NCBI GenBank assembly: GCA_902802535.1
Contig: CADCML010000002.1
Span: forward strand, 34,618 to 98,617
Length of the DNA: 64,000 nt
DNA from: an uncultured Bacteroidia bacterium
Lineage (GTDB): Bacteria > Bacteroidota > Bacteroidia > Bacteroidales > F082
Reading direction: 5' to 3'
Shown here: piece after piece, positions 16,778 to 26,108 of the stretch
Numbering within the stretch: position 1 is the first letter of the stretch
Layout: each line of letters begins with the position of its first letter
Program-made: the position numbers and the translations under genes
The notes under the pieces: model-generated
The model's database searches: none
Seen by the model: only the letters and a program-made list of their open reading frames with translations
Told to the model about the DNA's origin: nothing

Positions 16778-19700
16778 ATGTACGAGTACGAACACGAACT
16801 GCCATTTGAGAAAGACCTTGTCAACCTGCTTGCAAAAGAGAAGGGTTGGGAAGGCGAAATATTTGTAAATCCCTCGGAAGAGGACCTGATTAAGAACTGG
16901 GTAAACATCATCTTCAACAACAACAGACAACCCACTCGTTTGGGCGACTACCCGCTGACGGAAGGAGAAATTGCACAGCTCATGGAGCAGATTGACAATG
17001 CGGCTACTCCATTGCAGAAAAACGAGTTGATTACGCATGGTGAACTGATGATTGTTCGCGACAATCCCGAACACAAGGAAATGTTTGGAAAGACAGCCAC
17101 GCTTTACATCTTCGACCGCAATGAGATTGCTCGTGGCAGGTCTATTTACCAGATAGCTCGTCAACCTAAATTTCCTACGGCAGACCCTATCATGCGTGAC
17201 CGAAGGGGCGATGTGATGCTGCTTATTAATGGATTGCCAGTTATCCATGTGGAACTGAAGAGTTCGAAGGTGAATTTGCATACAGCCGTGGAACAGTTGC
17301 AGACTTATAGCGATTTGGGCATTTATAGCAAAGGGCTATTCTCGCTTGTGCAAATCTTTGTGGCAATGAAACCCGAAGACATGTGCTATTTGGCCAATCC
17401 GGGCATGGGAGCGAAGTTCAACAAAGACTACATCTTCAAATGGGCAGATGCCGACAACAATCCGCAGACACATTGGAAGTATATCGCAGAGACCTTCCTG
17501 TCCATTCCGATGGCTCACCAGCTGATAGGTTATTATACTGTTGCGGACAAGGGCGACAACACGCTGAAGGTGCTTCGTTCATACCAATACTATGCTGCCG
17601 ACCAAATTGCGAAAAAGGTGGAGATTGTCAACCAGATGCATTGGGATGGCAACGACATTTATGGAGGCTTCATAGAACACACTACGGGTAGCGGTAAGAC
17701 ACTGACAAGCTTCAAGGCGGCGCAACTTATTGCCAAACGGAAACTGGCTGACAAAGTGGTGTTTCTGGTTGATCGTATCGAGCTTGGCACACAATCGAGC
17801 GAAGAATATGTCAATTTCACAGATTCTTCGATTGATATTCACGACACTGAGAACACCGACTCTCTCATTGGCAAATTAAAATCACCTGAAAAAGATGGTG
17901 AGATACTCATTGTTACCTCCATACAGAAACTCAGTCGTATTCGTCGCGACAATTCCAACAAGGCCGACATCGACAAAATCAACACCAAACACATTGTCAT
18001 CATCGTGGACGAGTGTCACCGCAGCACCTTTGGCGATATGCTCATCAATATCAAGCAGACGCTCGACCATGCTATTTTCTTTGGCTTCTCTGGTACACCG
18101 ATACGTGACGAGAACAGCCACGAAGGTATGACTACAGCCGATGTTTTCGGCAAACAGCTTCATCGGTACAGCATTGCCGACGGCATACGCGACCACAATG
18201 TCTTGGGTTTTGACCCTTATATGGTGGAGACCTATTCCGAGTTTGATGTGAGACAGGCTGTTGCTTTCGACAAGGCAAATGTCACTTCCGTAGAAGAAGC
18301 CTTTGCCGATGAAAGAAAAAAGAAGGTCTATTTGAAGTATATGACCGAAGTGCCAATGGCAGGTTACAAAGATGATACCGACATCTACCACAAAGGGATA
18401 GAAGATGAGTTCGGAGCTGTGAATTATGACACCGACAAACATCGTCGAGCGGTGGTGTCGGACATCAAGAAGAGATGGATGCACAATAGTCTTGGAAATA
18501 AGTATCATGCCATTTTGGCCACCTCGAGCATTGCAGAAGCCGTTGATTACTATCATCTGCTGAAAGAAGAAATGCCACACTTGAAAGTGACGTGCTTGTT
18601 CGACCCCGGGAACTTCAGTGACGACGAGAATGAGGATGGCAATGGCCGCAAACTCACACAGGCAGAGAAGGAATTGGCACTTGTCGAGATTTTCAAGGAT
18701 TACAAGCAGAACTTCGGAGTAGAATACAAGTTGTCTCAGCACAAGAGTTTCAAAAAAGACTTGGCCCAACGACTTGCACACAAGAAACCTTACCTGAATC
18801 TTGCGCCAGAGATGCAATTGAACATCCTTGTGGTAGTGTGGCAGATGCTTACAGGATATGATTCAAAGTGGGTCAACACCCTCTATTTGGACAAAGAACT
18901 GAGGAATGAACATCTAATCCAAGCATTCTCCCGCACCAATCGTCTGAATGGCATAGACAAACAGAACGGAATTATACGTTACTACCGCTATCCGCATTCG
19001 ATGAGACGCAATGTTGATGATGCCTTTAAGCTATACTCAGGCGATAAGCCTTATGACCTCTTTGTGCTGAAACTGCCAGACAATTTGCAAGGCTTGAATC
19101 AGACTTTCATAGATATTCGTGAGTTGTTTGAGGGTTGCGGTATTGAAAACTTTGAACGTCTACCCGATGGACAAGCAGATAGAGCCATGTTCGCCAAATG
19201 TTTTCAAGATCTCAACAAATTCCTGTATGCTTCCCGCCTACAGGGATTCACATGGGATAATCTCAATCCGACGATGCCTGATGGTAGCACAATAGAAGTG
19301 CTAATAGACGAAGAAACATACAACATTCTCTTGCAACGTTACCATGAATTGGCAATGGGCGGTGGTGGTGGCGGTGAAGATATTCCGTATGATATTGATA
19401 CGCAGATTTCCGAATTGGCTACAGGTAAGATCAACACCGACTATATGAACGCCAACTTCACAAAGTATGTACGTTCATTGCAAGCCAACGACCCGACAGA
19501 AGAACAACAAAAGATTCTCAATAGCTTGCATAAATCCTTTGCTACGCTGTCGCAGGAGGAACAAGCATACGCCAATGTGTTCTTGACCGATTTCTTGAAT
19601 GGCGATATACAGTTGGAAGAGGGTAAGTCTTTCCATGACTATATTGTAGAATACCAGACACGAGCTCGCAACAACCGTACGCAACGCTTTGCAGATGCCC

Positions 19701-20428
19701 TTGGATTGGATGCCGAGTTGCTGCGTGACGCGATGAGGAATGTGTTTTCGGAATCGGATATTACCAATGCTTTGTTGAAACCGATTAAAGACTCTATGGA
19801 TTTGGACAAGGCCCAATCCTATATTGAAGCAATTGAGGGAGAACCTGTTCCGAAACGAAAAGTCGTTGTAAAAGTTGACGAACTCATAAGACAGTTTATC
19901 TTGCAAGGAGGTTTTGAAATCGAAGTTCCTTCATCCTATGAAGACATGGAGTTTGAGCTATCAATGGCCGCTGAAGGATTTGAGTATTATAAGCTGACTC
20001 CTACTAATCATGGCATCATTGACATTTTCGGAGGTGACGACTCTATTCTCGTTGGTTGCTATAAGACCAAGAAACACTTTGAGTGGATTAAGGCCAACAA
20101 CCTGTATAATATCAGACTAGGAGCCAGAAAAGGCTCGTTGGAAAACGAACAAGCCCTGCTTGAAAGAACCACATTCTTGGTGCTATATAATGTTGATAAA
20201 CCGAGCAACGTGTTAGCGTATAAGATAATCGGACATCAGGAAATGACAGGGAAAGAGTTGATAGAAATTGGGTATCCTAATCCAAATGCAGGCAAACGGT
20301 ATATGACATTCAGACTTTCGCCGTCGTCGATAGATTTGTCCAGGCTTGAAGAAGAAAAACTAATTGAAAGGCTGGTGGGGAATATGCCTAATCATATTAA
20401 CGGTGCTCCAGTGATTATTGAACCGTAA
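16778..20428 (+). CDS. hsdR: Type I restriction endonuclease subunit HsdR (system 1)
   Basis: The 1216-residue motor-nuclease translocates DNA with ATP and cuts at a distance from the HsdS target. The N-terminal nuclease has the PD-(D/E)XK residues D145 and E159/K161 in RRGDVMLLINGLPVIHVELKS. The helicase core has Walker A TGSGKT (about 304-309), the DECH box in IVDECHRST (about 410) and FSGTPIRDE. A run of six glycines near residue 865 (MGGGGGGED) marks a flexible linker before the C-terminal helical region that binds the methyltransferase. It is the last gene of the system 1 operon. Confidence 0.95.
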   Translation: MYEYEHELPFEKDLVNLLAKEKGWEGEIFVNPSEEDLIKNWVNIIFNNNRQPTRLGDYPLTEGEIAQLMEQIDNAATPLQKNELITHGELMIVRDNPEHKEMFGKTATLYIFDRNEIARGRSIYQIARQPKFPTADPIMRDRRGDVMLLINGLPVIHVELKSSKVNLHTAVEQLQTYSDLGIYSKGLFSLVQIFVAMKPEDMCYLANPGMGAKFNKDYIFKWADADNNPQTHWKYIAETFLSIPMAHQLIGYYTVADKGDNTLKVLRSYQYYAADQIAKKVEIVNQMHWDGNDIYGGFIEHTTGSGKTLTSFKAAQLIAKRKLADKVVFLVDRIELGTQSSEEYVNFTDSSIDIHDTENTDSLIGKLKSPEKDGEILIVTSIQKLSRIRRDNSNKADIDKINTKHIVIIVDECHRSTFGDMLINIKQTLDHAIFFGFSGTPIRDENSHEGMTTADVFGKQLHRYSIADGIRDHNVLGFDPYMVETYSEFDVRQAVAFDKANVTSVEEAFADERKKKVYLKYMTEVPMAGYKDDTDIYHKGIEDEFGAVNYDTDKHRRAVVSDIKKRWMHNSLGNKYHAILATSSIAEAVDYYHLLKEEMPHLKVTCLFDPGNFSDDENEDGNGRKLTQAEKELALVEIFKDYKQNFGVEYKLSQHKSFKKDLAQRLAHKKPYLNLAPEMQLNILVVVWQMLTGYDSKWVNTLYLDKELRNEHLIQAFSRTNRLNGIDKQNGIIRYYRYPHSMRRNVDDAFKLYSGDKPYDLFVLKLPDNLQGLNQTFIDIRELFEGCGIENFERLPDGQADRAMFAKCFQDLNKFLYASRLQGFTWDNLNPTMPDGSTIEVLIDEETYNILLQRYHELAMGGGGGGEDIPYDIDTQISELATGKINTDYMNANFTKYVRSLQANDPTEEQQKILNSLHKSFATLSQEEQAYANVFLTDFLNGDIQLEEGKSFHDYIVEYQTRARNNRTQRFADALGLDAELLRDAMRNVFSESDITNALLKPIKDSMDLDKAQSYIEAIEGEPVPKRKVVVKVDELIRQFILQGGFEIEVPSSYEDMEFELSMAAEGFEYYKLTPTNHGIIDIFGGDDSILVGCYKTKKHFEWIKANNLYNIRLGARKGSLENEQALLERTTFLVLYNVDKPSNVLAYKIIGHQEMTGKELIEIGYPNPNAGKRYMTFRLSPSSIDLSRLEEEKLIERLVGNMPNHINGAPVIIEP

Positions 20429-20706
20429 TAAAAAAGTTAGTCGTTGTTTAGTCTGAGAGGCTGGAGAAGAATGGAGGAAGACAGGAAGGCCAAGGGGATG
20501 CCGTTTTATGGTGATATGGAGAGGCTGGAGAAAGAAATGTGTGACATTTGGGATTGACGATTGAGTAATGAAGGAAAGAACTCCAAGAATAATGTGATAA
20601 TCAAAGATATAATATATCTGAAATCTGTAATATTTAAACAACAGATAAAGCAATTGTTCAAAAAAACATCCAATTCAATTTGTAGTAATTGTAAAAAGAT
20701 ACTTTA
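20429..20706. other. Non-coding gap after system 1
   Basis: No convincing gene. The 14-mer GAGAGGCTGGAGAA occurs twice about 62 bases apart, with a 28-codon ORF between them (20471-20557) that I do not consider real. The right half is AT-rich and leads into the metalloprotease gene. Confidence 0.5.
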
Positions 20707-21201
20707 ATGATGATTTTTGAGAATATTAATAGTTTATCAATAGTAGATGATTTCGTTGCTAAGTATGGAGATAAAATAATCAATAAATACTCCCATCTTA
20801 AAGATTTAGGTATTAAAATCTGTATAGATACTCAAGCACCAGCCTTGTTAAAAGCGTTGGACGATTGTAAAGATTCTCCATATATGAGTAATCCTTCGTG
20901 TAATTTAATTATCAAGCATAAGGATACATTCAATAAATGTGGTTTTTTAGTCAACGAAGAGATGGCTATTATTGCACATGAACTTGGACACATTATTGCA
21001 TTTATTTCGAAAGAAGTGCCAAAAGAACAATTACAAAAAGAATATCAGGCCGATGATTTCTCTATATTTCTGGGATTGGCAGACGAATTAAAATCGGCAT
21101 TAAAAAAGATGGTAGAAGCTGACATTTGCCCAGATAGTAATAAAGACATGCAGAAGCGGATTGATAGAATTTGTGAAATACAAGGGGATGGATATAAATG
21201 A
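20707..21201 (+). CDS. Minimal zinc metalloprotease (HELGH)
   Basis: The 164-residue protein has the zincin motif AHELGHIIAF (His91-Glu92-His95) and a downstream EYQAD (Glu112-Asp116), the likely third zinc ligand as in M48-like and ImmA/IrrE-like peptidases. There is no signal peptide or membrane segment, so it is probably cytoplasmic. Free-standing minimal zincins of this type often cleave a repressor or partner, but no partner gene is adjacent. The gene is AT-rich and flanked by gaps, which suggests transfer with the island. Two adjacent ATG codons could serve as start (20707 or 20710). Confidence 0.65.
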   Translation: MMIFENINSLSIVDDFVAKYGDKIINKYSHLKDLGIKICIDTQAPALLKALDDCKDSPYMSNPSCNLIIKHKDTFNKCGFLVNEEMAIIAHELGHIIAFISKEVPKEQLQKEYQADDFSIFLGLADELKSALKKMVEADICPDSNKDMQKRIDRICEIQGDGYK

Positions 21202-21403
21202 CAAATATAATATCAAGATGAAAAAGAAAGGGCAAAAAACTTAATCGTCTGTTATCCTTGTTTTTATGGATGTTACTTTTCTCTGGCCTTACATTTGTAC
21301 TTTGCATTCCTCATAGAATACTTTTTTATTCATTTTTAAACAACTTCTGATCATTAAAAGATAAAATGGAAGTAAAACAAAGAAACCGCTGTTCCCCATA
21401 CCT

Positions 21404-22084
21404 TCATTGCAGATAAGCACGGATAATTCGGACATCTTCAATAGGCCGGTCGTTGGTGTCGGTAGTTACTTGCTGAATGGCATCTACCACATCGAGACCG
21501 GAAACCACTTCGCCAAAGACGGTATATTGACCGTCTAAATGTGGCGTTCCTCCGATTGTTTTATAAACTTCACGCATTTCAGGAGTGAGTTTTACCCGAC
21601 CGTTTGTATAGTTGTCAATTCGTTTCTGGACATAATCCAAACTCTCGTCATCAAAGGTTTTACCCCACACAATATAGAATTGCATTGCGGAACTACGCTG
21701 CTCTGGATTCACATCGTCACCCTCCCGTGCCGCTGCCAACACCCCACGACGATGGAATATCCCTTCATCGATCCTAAATTCGGCTGGTATTGTGTATGGT
21801 CTATCTCCTTCACCAAGTAGCTGGCCGTGTTCAGCATATTTAGAATCTGGGTCGCCGCCTTGAATCATGAAGTCACGAATCACACGATGGAAGAGCAGCG
21901 AATCGTAAGCTGCTTCCTCAACCAACATCTTGAAGTTGTCACGATGCAATGGCGTGGCATCGTATAGTTTCAACTCTATGTTGCCTTTTGTAGTTTCCAT
22001 AACCACATGGACTTCCTTTTTCTTGCAGGAGGCCAGCAGCGCTATTACAGCTGCGAACGCAATAATCGTTACAATCCTTTTCAT
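21404..22084 (-). CDS. Lipoprotein cyclophilin-type peptidyl-prolyl isomerase
   Basis: The enzyme isomerises Xaa-Pro bonds in envelope proteins. I place the start at the ATG at 22084, because it gives a clean lipoprotein signal (MKRIVTIIAFAAVIALLASC, lipid-acceptor Cys20); the open frame extends upstream only to a TTG. The cyclophilin domain follows: VVMETTKGNIELKLYDATPLH, LLFHRVIRDFMIQGGDP, SSAMQFYIVWG, and DGQYTVFGEVVSGLDVVDAI. An insertion of about 35 residues precedes the last motif. It probably faces the periplasm, attached to a membrane. Confidence 0.92.
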   Translation of the reverse strand: MKRIVTIIAFAAVIALLASCKKKEVHVVMETTKGNIELKLYDATPLHRDNFKMLVEEAAYDSLLFHRVIRDFMIQGGDPDSKYAEHGQLLGEGDRPYTIPAEFRIDEGIFHRRGVLAAAREGDDVNPEQRSSAMQFYIVWGKTFDDESLDYVQKRIDNYTNGRVKLTPEMREVYKTIGGTPHLDGQYTVFGEVVSGLDVVDAIQQVTTDTNDRPIEDVRIIRAYLQ

Positions 22085-22105
22085 AATATGCTTCAATAAT
22101 TGCCG

Positions 22106-22113
22106 CAAAAATA
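22106..22113 (-). promoter_or_regulatory. -7 box TATTTTTG for the PPIase gene
   Basis: TAnnTTTG match 21 bases upstream of the chosen ATG. Confidence 0.5.
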
Positions 22114-22219
22114 CAAAATAAGCCAGGTCTTTGCATATTTTGACAGAGGGAATAGTGTTTAAAAGGAGGATATAACTGTAATCGTCCTGGGAAAAAGGGG
22201 AATTTTATGGCAGATTGAC

Positions 22220-22227
22220 TACTTTTG
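22220..22227 (+). promoter_or_regulatory. -7 box TACTTTTG for the polymerase/YolD operon
   Basis: The match ends 4 bases before the ATG at 22232, implying a leaderless or nearly leaderless mRNA. The shared 10-mer TGTAATCGTC lies 33 bases upstream of the box. Confidence 0.55.
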
Positions 22228-22231
22228 CACC

Positions 22232-23740
22232 ATGAAGCAACGAACCTACATAGCCATTGACCTAAAATCCTTCTATGCATCGGTTGAGTGTGTGGAACGT
22301 GGTCTTGATCCATTGACTACAAACTTGGTCGTTGCTGATGAAAGCCGTACTGAGAAAACTATTTGTCTCGCCGTTTCTCCCTCTTTGAAATCATACGGTA
22401 TACCCGGTCGACCACGTTTGTTTGAGGTCATACAGAAAGTGGATGAAGTCAATCGTGAAAGAAAAAGACAAATCTCTGGTCATCGATTCACTGGCAGGTC
22501 CTGTTTTGAAACAGAACTGAAAGCTAATTTTGATTGGGAAGTTGATTATCTCATTGCACCACCGAGAATGGCCTATTATATTGACTACAGTACGAGAATC
22601 TATCAAGTATATCTGAAATATATCGCGCCGGAGGACATCTATGCTTATTCCATCGACGAGGTTTTCATTGATGCCACTGATTACTTGGATAGCTATAAGA
22701 TGACCGCCCATGAGCTTACACTGAAGATGATTCGTGATGTCCTGAAGGAAACAGGTATCACGGCTACGGCGGGCATCGGAACCAACATGTATCTCTGCAA
22801 GGTGGCAATGGACATCGTGGCGAAGCATATCCCAGCCGACAAAGATGGCGTAAGGATAGCCGAGCTGGACGAAATGACCTATCGGCAAAAATTATGGGAT
22901 CATAGACCTTTGACGAGTTTCTGGCGTGTTGGCAAGGGTATCGCTAAAAAGTTGGAAGAACACGGCCTTGACACTATGGGGAAGGTTGCACGGTGCAGCA
23001 TAGAGAACGAGGAACTGTTGTATAATCTCTTCGGTGTGAACGCTGAACTACTTATCGACCATGCTTGGGGATGGGAGCCTGTCGGGATGAAGGAGGTGAA
23101 AGCATATAAGCCAGAGACCAATTCCATCAGCAGCGGGCAAGTGTTGTCTGTCGGTTATGATTACAGGAAAGCCAAGGTTGTGGTACTCGAAATGGCCGAT
23201 GATGTTTCCCTTAACCTCGTGAAACACCGTCTTGTAGCGGATCAAATTGTACTGACCATCAACTATGACGCTGAGAACCTGACCAATCCGGCGTTAAGGT
23301 CGAAATATCTTGGTGAGATTACGACCGACTATTATGGCAGACAGGTTCCAAAACACGCCCACGGTACGGCAACTCTTGACACTCCCACATCATCAAGCAA
23401 GGTCATCACATCTGCGGTTAAGGATTTGTATGCGAAGATTGTCAACCCAAACCTTCTTATTAGGCGTATCAACCTAACCGTGAACCATGTCATCAGCGAG
23501 GAAGAGGCGGCATCATTAGGCAAACCATCTGAGCAGCTTGACCTCTTTACCGATTATGAAAAAAAGGCACAGGATGAAGAAGAGAAAGCCGTCGATTTGG
23601 CAAAGGAGAGAAAAGTACAGGAGGCCTTGCTTGACATAAAGGCAAAATTCGGGAAGAACGCCATACTGAAAGGATTGAGTTTTGAGGAAGGAGCAACAGC
23701 CAAGGATCGCAACCAACAGATAGGAGGACACAAGGCATGA
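22232..23740 (+). CDS. Y-family (UmuC/UvrX-like) translesion DNA polymerase
   Basis: The 502-residue protein is a Y-family polymerase that copies damaged DNA. Seen: IAIDLKSFYASVECVERGLDP with the first catalytic Asp, YAYSIDEVFIDATDY with the SxDE catalytic acids, GITATAGIGTNMYLCKVAMD, and the finger/thumb region RVGKGIAKKLEEHGLDTMG. It has the substitution-rich C-terminal part typical of the UvrX/UmuC branch rather than DinB. Near the end PSEQLDLFTDY contains QLDLF, a sliding-clamp-binding peptide. It overlaps the downstream YolD-like gene by 4 bases (ATGA). Confidence 0.92.
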   Translation: MKQRTYIAIDLKSFYASVECVERGLDPLTTNLVVADESRTEKTICLAVSPSLKSYGIPGRPRLFEVIQKVDEVNRERKRQISGHRFTGRSCFETELKANFDWEVDYLIAPPRMAYYIDYSTRIYQVYLKYIAPEDIYAYSIDEVFIDATDYLDSYKMTAHELTLKMIRDVLKETGITATAGIGTNMYLCKVAMDIVAKHIPADKDGVRIAELDEMTYRQKLWDHRPLTSFWRVGKGIAKKLEEHGLDTMGKVARCSIENEELLYNLFGVNAELLIDHAWGWEPVGMKEVKAYKPETNSISSGQVLSVGYDYRKAKVVVLEMADDVSLNLVKHRLVADQIVLTINYDAENLTNPALRSKYLGEITTDYYGRQVPKHAHGTATLDTPTSSSKVITSAVKDLYAKIVNPNLLIRRINLTVNHVISEEEAASLGKPSEQLDLFTDYEKKAQDEEEKAVDLAKERKVQEALLDIKAKFGKNAILKGLSFEEGATAKDRNQQIGGHKA

Positions 23741-24138
23741 CGGACAACTATGAGGACATTATCAACCTGCCGCATCATGTATCGACGAGGCATCCGCAGA
23801 TGAGTATGATGAACCGTGCGGCACAATTTGCCCCTTTTGCCGCTTTGACTGGTCATTCCGCTGCCATTGAAGAGACCGCCCGCCTGACCGAATCGCAACA
23901 GGAACTCGCCGATGAGGACAGTGAAATCCTGAACCGGAAAATGGCTTATCTCAAAGAAGCTATCAATGAGCATCCCACCATAAGCATCACCTATTTTGAG
24001 CCAGACAAGAAGAAAGCTGGTGGCAAATATAAGTCCACCGAAGGCCAACTGCAGAACATCGACGACTACAACCAAACCATCGTCTTGAAGAACGGTGAGG
24101 CTATTCCTTTGAAGTCTATTTTGGATATTCAACTGTAG
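23737..24138 (+). CDS. YolD-like protein, partner of the polymerase
   Basis: The 133-residue protein matches the YolD-like family: RAAQFAPFAALTGHSAAIEETARLT near the N-terminus and the C-terminal strand pair IDDYNQTIVLKNGEAIPLKSILDIQ. In Firmicutes these proteins occur beside UvrX/YqjW-type Y-family polymerases, and here the start codon overlaps the polymerase stop. It may regulate or assist that polymerase; the biochemical role is not established. Confidence 0.8.
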   Translation: MTDNYEDIINLPHHVSTRHPQMSMMNRAAQFAPFAALTGHSAAIEETARLTESQQELADEDSEILNRKMAYLKEAINEHPTISITYFEPDKKKAGGKYKSTEGQLQNIDDYNQTIVLKNGEAIPLKSILDIQL

Positions 24139-24150
24139 TAAATTTATGCT

Positions 24151-24158
24151 TACCTTTG
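24151..24158 (+). promoter_or_regulatory. -7 box TACCTTTG for the DUF3267 gene
   Basis: TAnnTTTG match 23 bases before the ATG at 24182. Confidence 0.55.
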
Positions 24159-24181
24159 CGTCCTGAACAAAAAAAGAAGCA

Positions 24182-24820
24182 ATGAACGAGGAAAAGAACA
24201 GAAAACTAAGCGCAAAAGAGCAAAAACGGTTGAATGTTTTTGAAGAGATTTGCGAAAGGCTCTCCCTGGAGGGCTACAAAAAGACGGATCTAACCATAAG
24301 CATCGTCAAAGCCAACCTGTTTGTATTCTTGCTTGCCATCCCGGTCGTGGCGATAGGCGTACTCCTTTTCGCATGGAAGAATCCCATATCACTTCTAACG
24401 CCTTCCCCTCAAGGAAGCCTCCTGTTTGTCGTGTTGTTCATTGTCCTGATTGTGGCGCATGAGCTTATTCATGGGCTGACCTGGAGTTTGTATGCTGAAC
24501 ATCATTTCAAAGACATTGAGTTTGGATTCATGAAAGAATATCTCACTCCCTACTGCACATGTACGACACCCCTTCTGAAAAGCCACTATATCATGGGTGC
24601 ATTGATGCCTTGCATTGTCCTCGGCATACTTCCCATGGCGATAGGGATTCTGTTGGGTTCGCACTTTCTGTTTTGGACAGGGATTGTGATGATACTGGCG
24701 GCAGGTGGGGATATAATGATTGTGATGAAACTGTTGACATACAAGAGTCAAAGCGGGTCTGAAGAAGTCCTTATCTATGACCATCCCACGGAGGCTGGTT
24801 CAGTGATATTTGAGAAGTGA
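24182..24820 (+). CDS. DUF3267 membrane protein with HELIH motif
   Basis: The 212-residue protein has four likely membrane helices (about 45-68, 83-103, 137-157, 160-180). The zinc-protease-like motif AHELIHGLTW sits at the end of the second. This is the DUF3267 arrangement, which resembles membrane-embedded metalloproteases of the site-2 type. A Cys-rich TPYCTCTTPL follows. Activity is unproven. It has its own -7 box and is not tightly linked to the polymerase pair. Confidence 0.75.
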   Translation: MNEEKNRKLSAKEQKRLNVFEEICERLSLEGYKKTDLTISIVKANLFVFLLAIPVVAIGVLLFAWKNPISLLTPSPQGSLLFVVLFIVLIVAHELIHGLTWSLYAEHHFKDIEFGFMKEYLTPYCTCTTPLLKSHYIMGALMPCIVLGILPMAIGILLGSHFLFWTGIVMILAAGGDIMIVMKLLTYKSQSGSEEVLIYDHPTEAGSVIFEK

Positions 24821-24919
24821 TTATGGGAGCCGAATTGATAACAGGACGGTAAGTCTTTTTTTAACCACTTATTGCCATGTTTTGATATAATTGCCAATAA
24901 TTTTAAGCAATTTTTATTA

Positions 24920-25840
24920 TTATGTTGTTTTAATATCTGCAACCAACTCATCACTGATATTGTTTCCAATCTGGCGGCAGACATCCTGGCTCCAGCGTTG
25001 CGCCATCTTGATGCGTGAGGCTTGGTCGTCCATGCCTTGCAGCATGGCGTAGATGTAACCGGCATTGAAATTGTCTCCAGCTCCGACTGTGCTGACGGTT
25101 TCTATCGCTTGTACGGGATAAGTCTCGCAGCCTTCGGGTGTATAGACACGTATCGAACGGGCTCCATCAGTGAGTATGAGTGTGCTGCAATGTTGGCTCA
25201 CTCGTTCATAGATGGCATCTCCATCTTGCAGACCAAGCATATAGTCGAAATCCTCCATCGACCCACGCACCACATCCGCCAGGCGCATATTTTCCTCGAT
25301 ATTGGGCATCACATCCGGCAAGTCGACGATATGGTTCTTGCGGAAGTTCACATCATAATAGAGCCATGCACCCGCCTCGTGTGCAGCACGCAACAAACCG
25401 CCCACAACAGGACGTATGGCAGGGTTGATGGCGAAGAACGAACCGAAGAGCACTGCGTCATTCTTATCCATCTGAGGCAATTTACCGTTCATACAAACAG
25501 ACGCATGGTCCTTATAGAACACATATTGCGCGTCGTTGTGCTCATTCAAGAAAGCTAATGTTATATGCGACTTGACATGCTCATGGCGGCAGACATATTC
25601 CGACGACACTCCATTGTCAACCAGGAAGTTGCAAATCAGGTCACCCACATGGTCACCACCCACTTCTGTCACCATGGCGCAAGGCACGCCAGCACGTCCG
25701 AGCGAAACAATACTGTTGAATGTCGAGCCACCAGGAACGGCTTTTTGCACTTGGTCGTTCTTGAACAGGATATCCAACACGGTTTCACCTATACCTATTA
25801 CACGTTTCTTAGTCATACTATTCATACCATTGTTTTTCAT
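24920..25840 (-). CDS. PfkB-family carbohydrate kinase (fructokinase-like)
   Basis: The 306-residue protein phosphorylates a sugar or nucleoside with ATP. PfkB features: IGIGETVLDILF, the glycine pair AVPGGSTFNSIVSLGRAGVP, YYDVNFRKNHI, TLILTDGARSIRV, and the anion-hole/catalytic motif STVGAGDNFNAGYIYA with the catalytic Asp. The more usual DTxGAGD has Ser instead of the first Asp here. Fructokinase is the nearest match by eye, but the substrate is not certain. A second Met at codon 9 is an alternative start. No obvious terminator follows the gene. Confidence 0.85.
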   Translation of the reverse strand: MKNNGMNSMTKKRVIGIGETVLDILFKNDQVQKAVPGGSTFNSIVSLGRAGVPCAMVTEVGGDHVGDLICNFLVDNGVSSEYVCRHEHVKSHITLAFLNEHNDAQYVFYKDHASVCMNGKLPQMDKNDAVLFGSFFAINPAIRPVVGGLLRAAHEAGAWLYYDVNFRKNHIVDLPDVMPNIEENMRLADVVRGSMEDFDYMLGLQDGDAIYERVSQHCSTLILTDGARSIRVYTPEGCETYPVQAIETVSTVGAGDNFNAGYIYAMLQGMDDQASRIKMAQRWSQDVCRQIGNNISDELVADIKTT

Positions 25841-25848
25841 TATGGCTG

Positions 25849-25856
25849 CAAAGGTA
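25849..25856 (-). promoter_or_regulatory. -7 box TACCTTTG for the pfkB-family gene
   Basis: TAnnTTTG match 8 bases upstream of the ATG at 25840, implying a very short leader. Confidence 0.55.
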
Positions 25857-25875
25857 CGAAATATTGAGGCTGCTG

Positions 25876-25918
25876 CAAAAAGAAAATCCCTAACCTGAAT
25901 TTCAACAAGTTAGGGATT
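25876..25918 (-). terminator. Terminator after tRNA-Gln
   Basis: AATCCCTAAC (25885-25894) and GTTAGGGATT (25909-25918) form a perfect 10-bp stem, followed by a T-rich tail on the minus strand. Confidence 0.8.
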
Positions 25919-25925
25919 GGTTTTG

Positions 25926-25998
25926 TTGCCCAACCAGGGTTCGAACCTGGACTTTACTGATCCAGAGTCAGTCGTGTTGCCAATTACACCATTGGGCA
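25926..25998 (-). tRNA. tRNA-Gln (anticodon CTG)
   Basis: 73 bases fold as a cloverleaf with acceptor TGCCCAA/TTGGGCA, beginning with the U1-A72 pair typical of tRNA-Gln. The anticodon stem ACTGA/TCAGT encloses loop CTCTGGA, anticodon CTG reading CAG. T-arm CCAGG-TTCGAAC-CCTGG. CCA is not encoded. Confidence 0.95.
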
Positions 25999-26011
25999 TC
26001 CGAATCGGGTG

Positions 26012-26019
26012 CAAAAATA
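26012..26019 (-). promoter_or_regulatory. -7 box TATTTTTG for tRNA-Gln
   Basis: TAnnTTTG match 14 bases upstream of the mature 5' end. Confidence 0.5.
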
Positions 26020-26108
26020 CGCTTTTTTTGAATGTCGCAAGAAAAATGAGGAAATTTTTTCGGATTTTTTTCGCTTATCCTTTTTCGCTGCGCGTAAGAA
26101 ATTCAAAA

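Noticed and set aside
20471-20557. 28-codon ORF between two GAGAGGCTGGAGAA repeats
   Set aside because: Too short, with no promoter, signal peptide or recognisable motif; it may be a decayed gene but cannot be supported.
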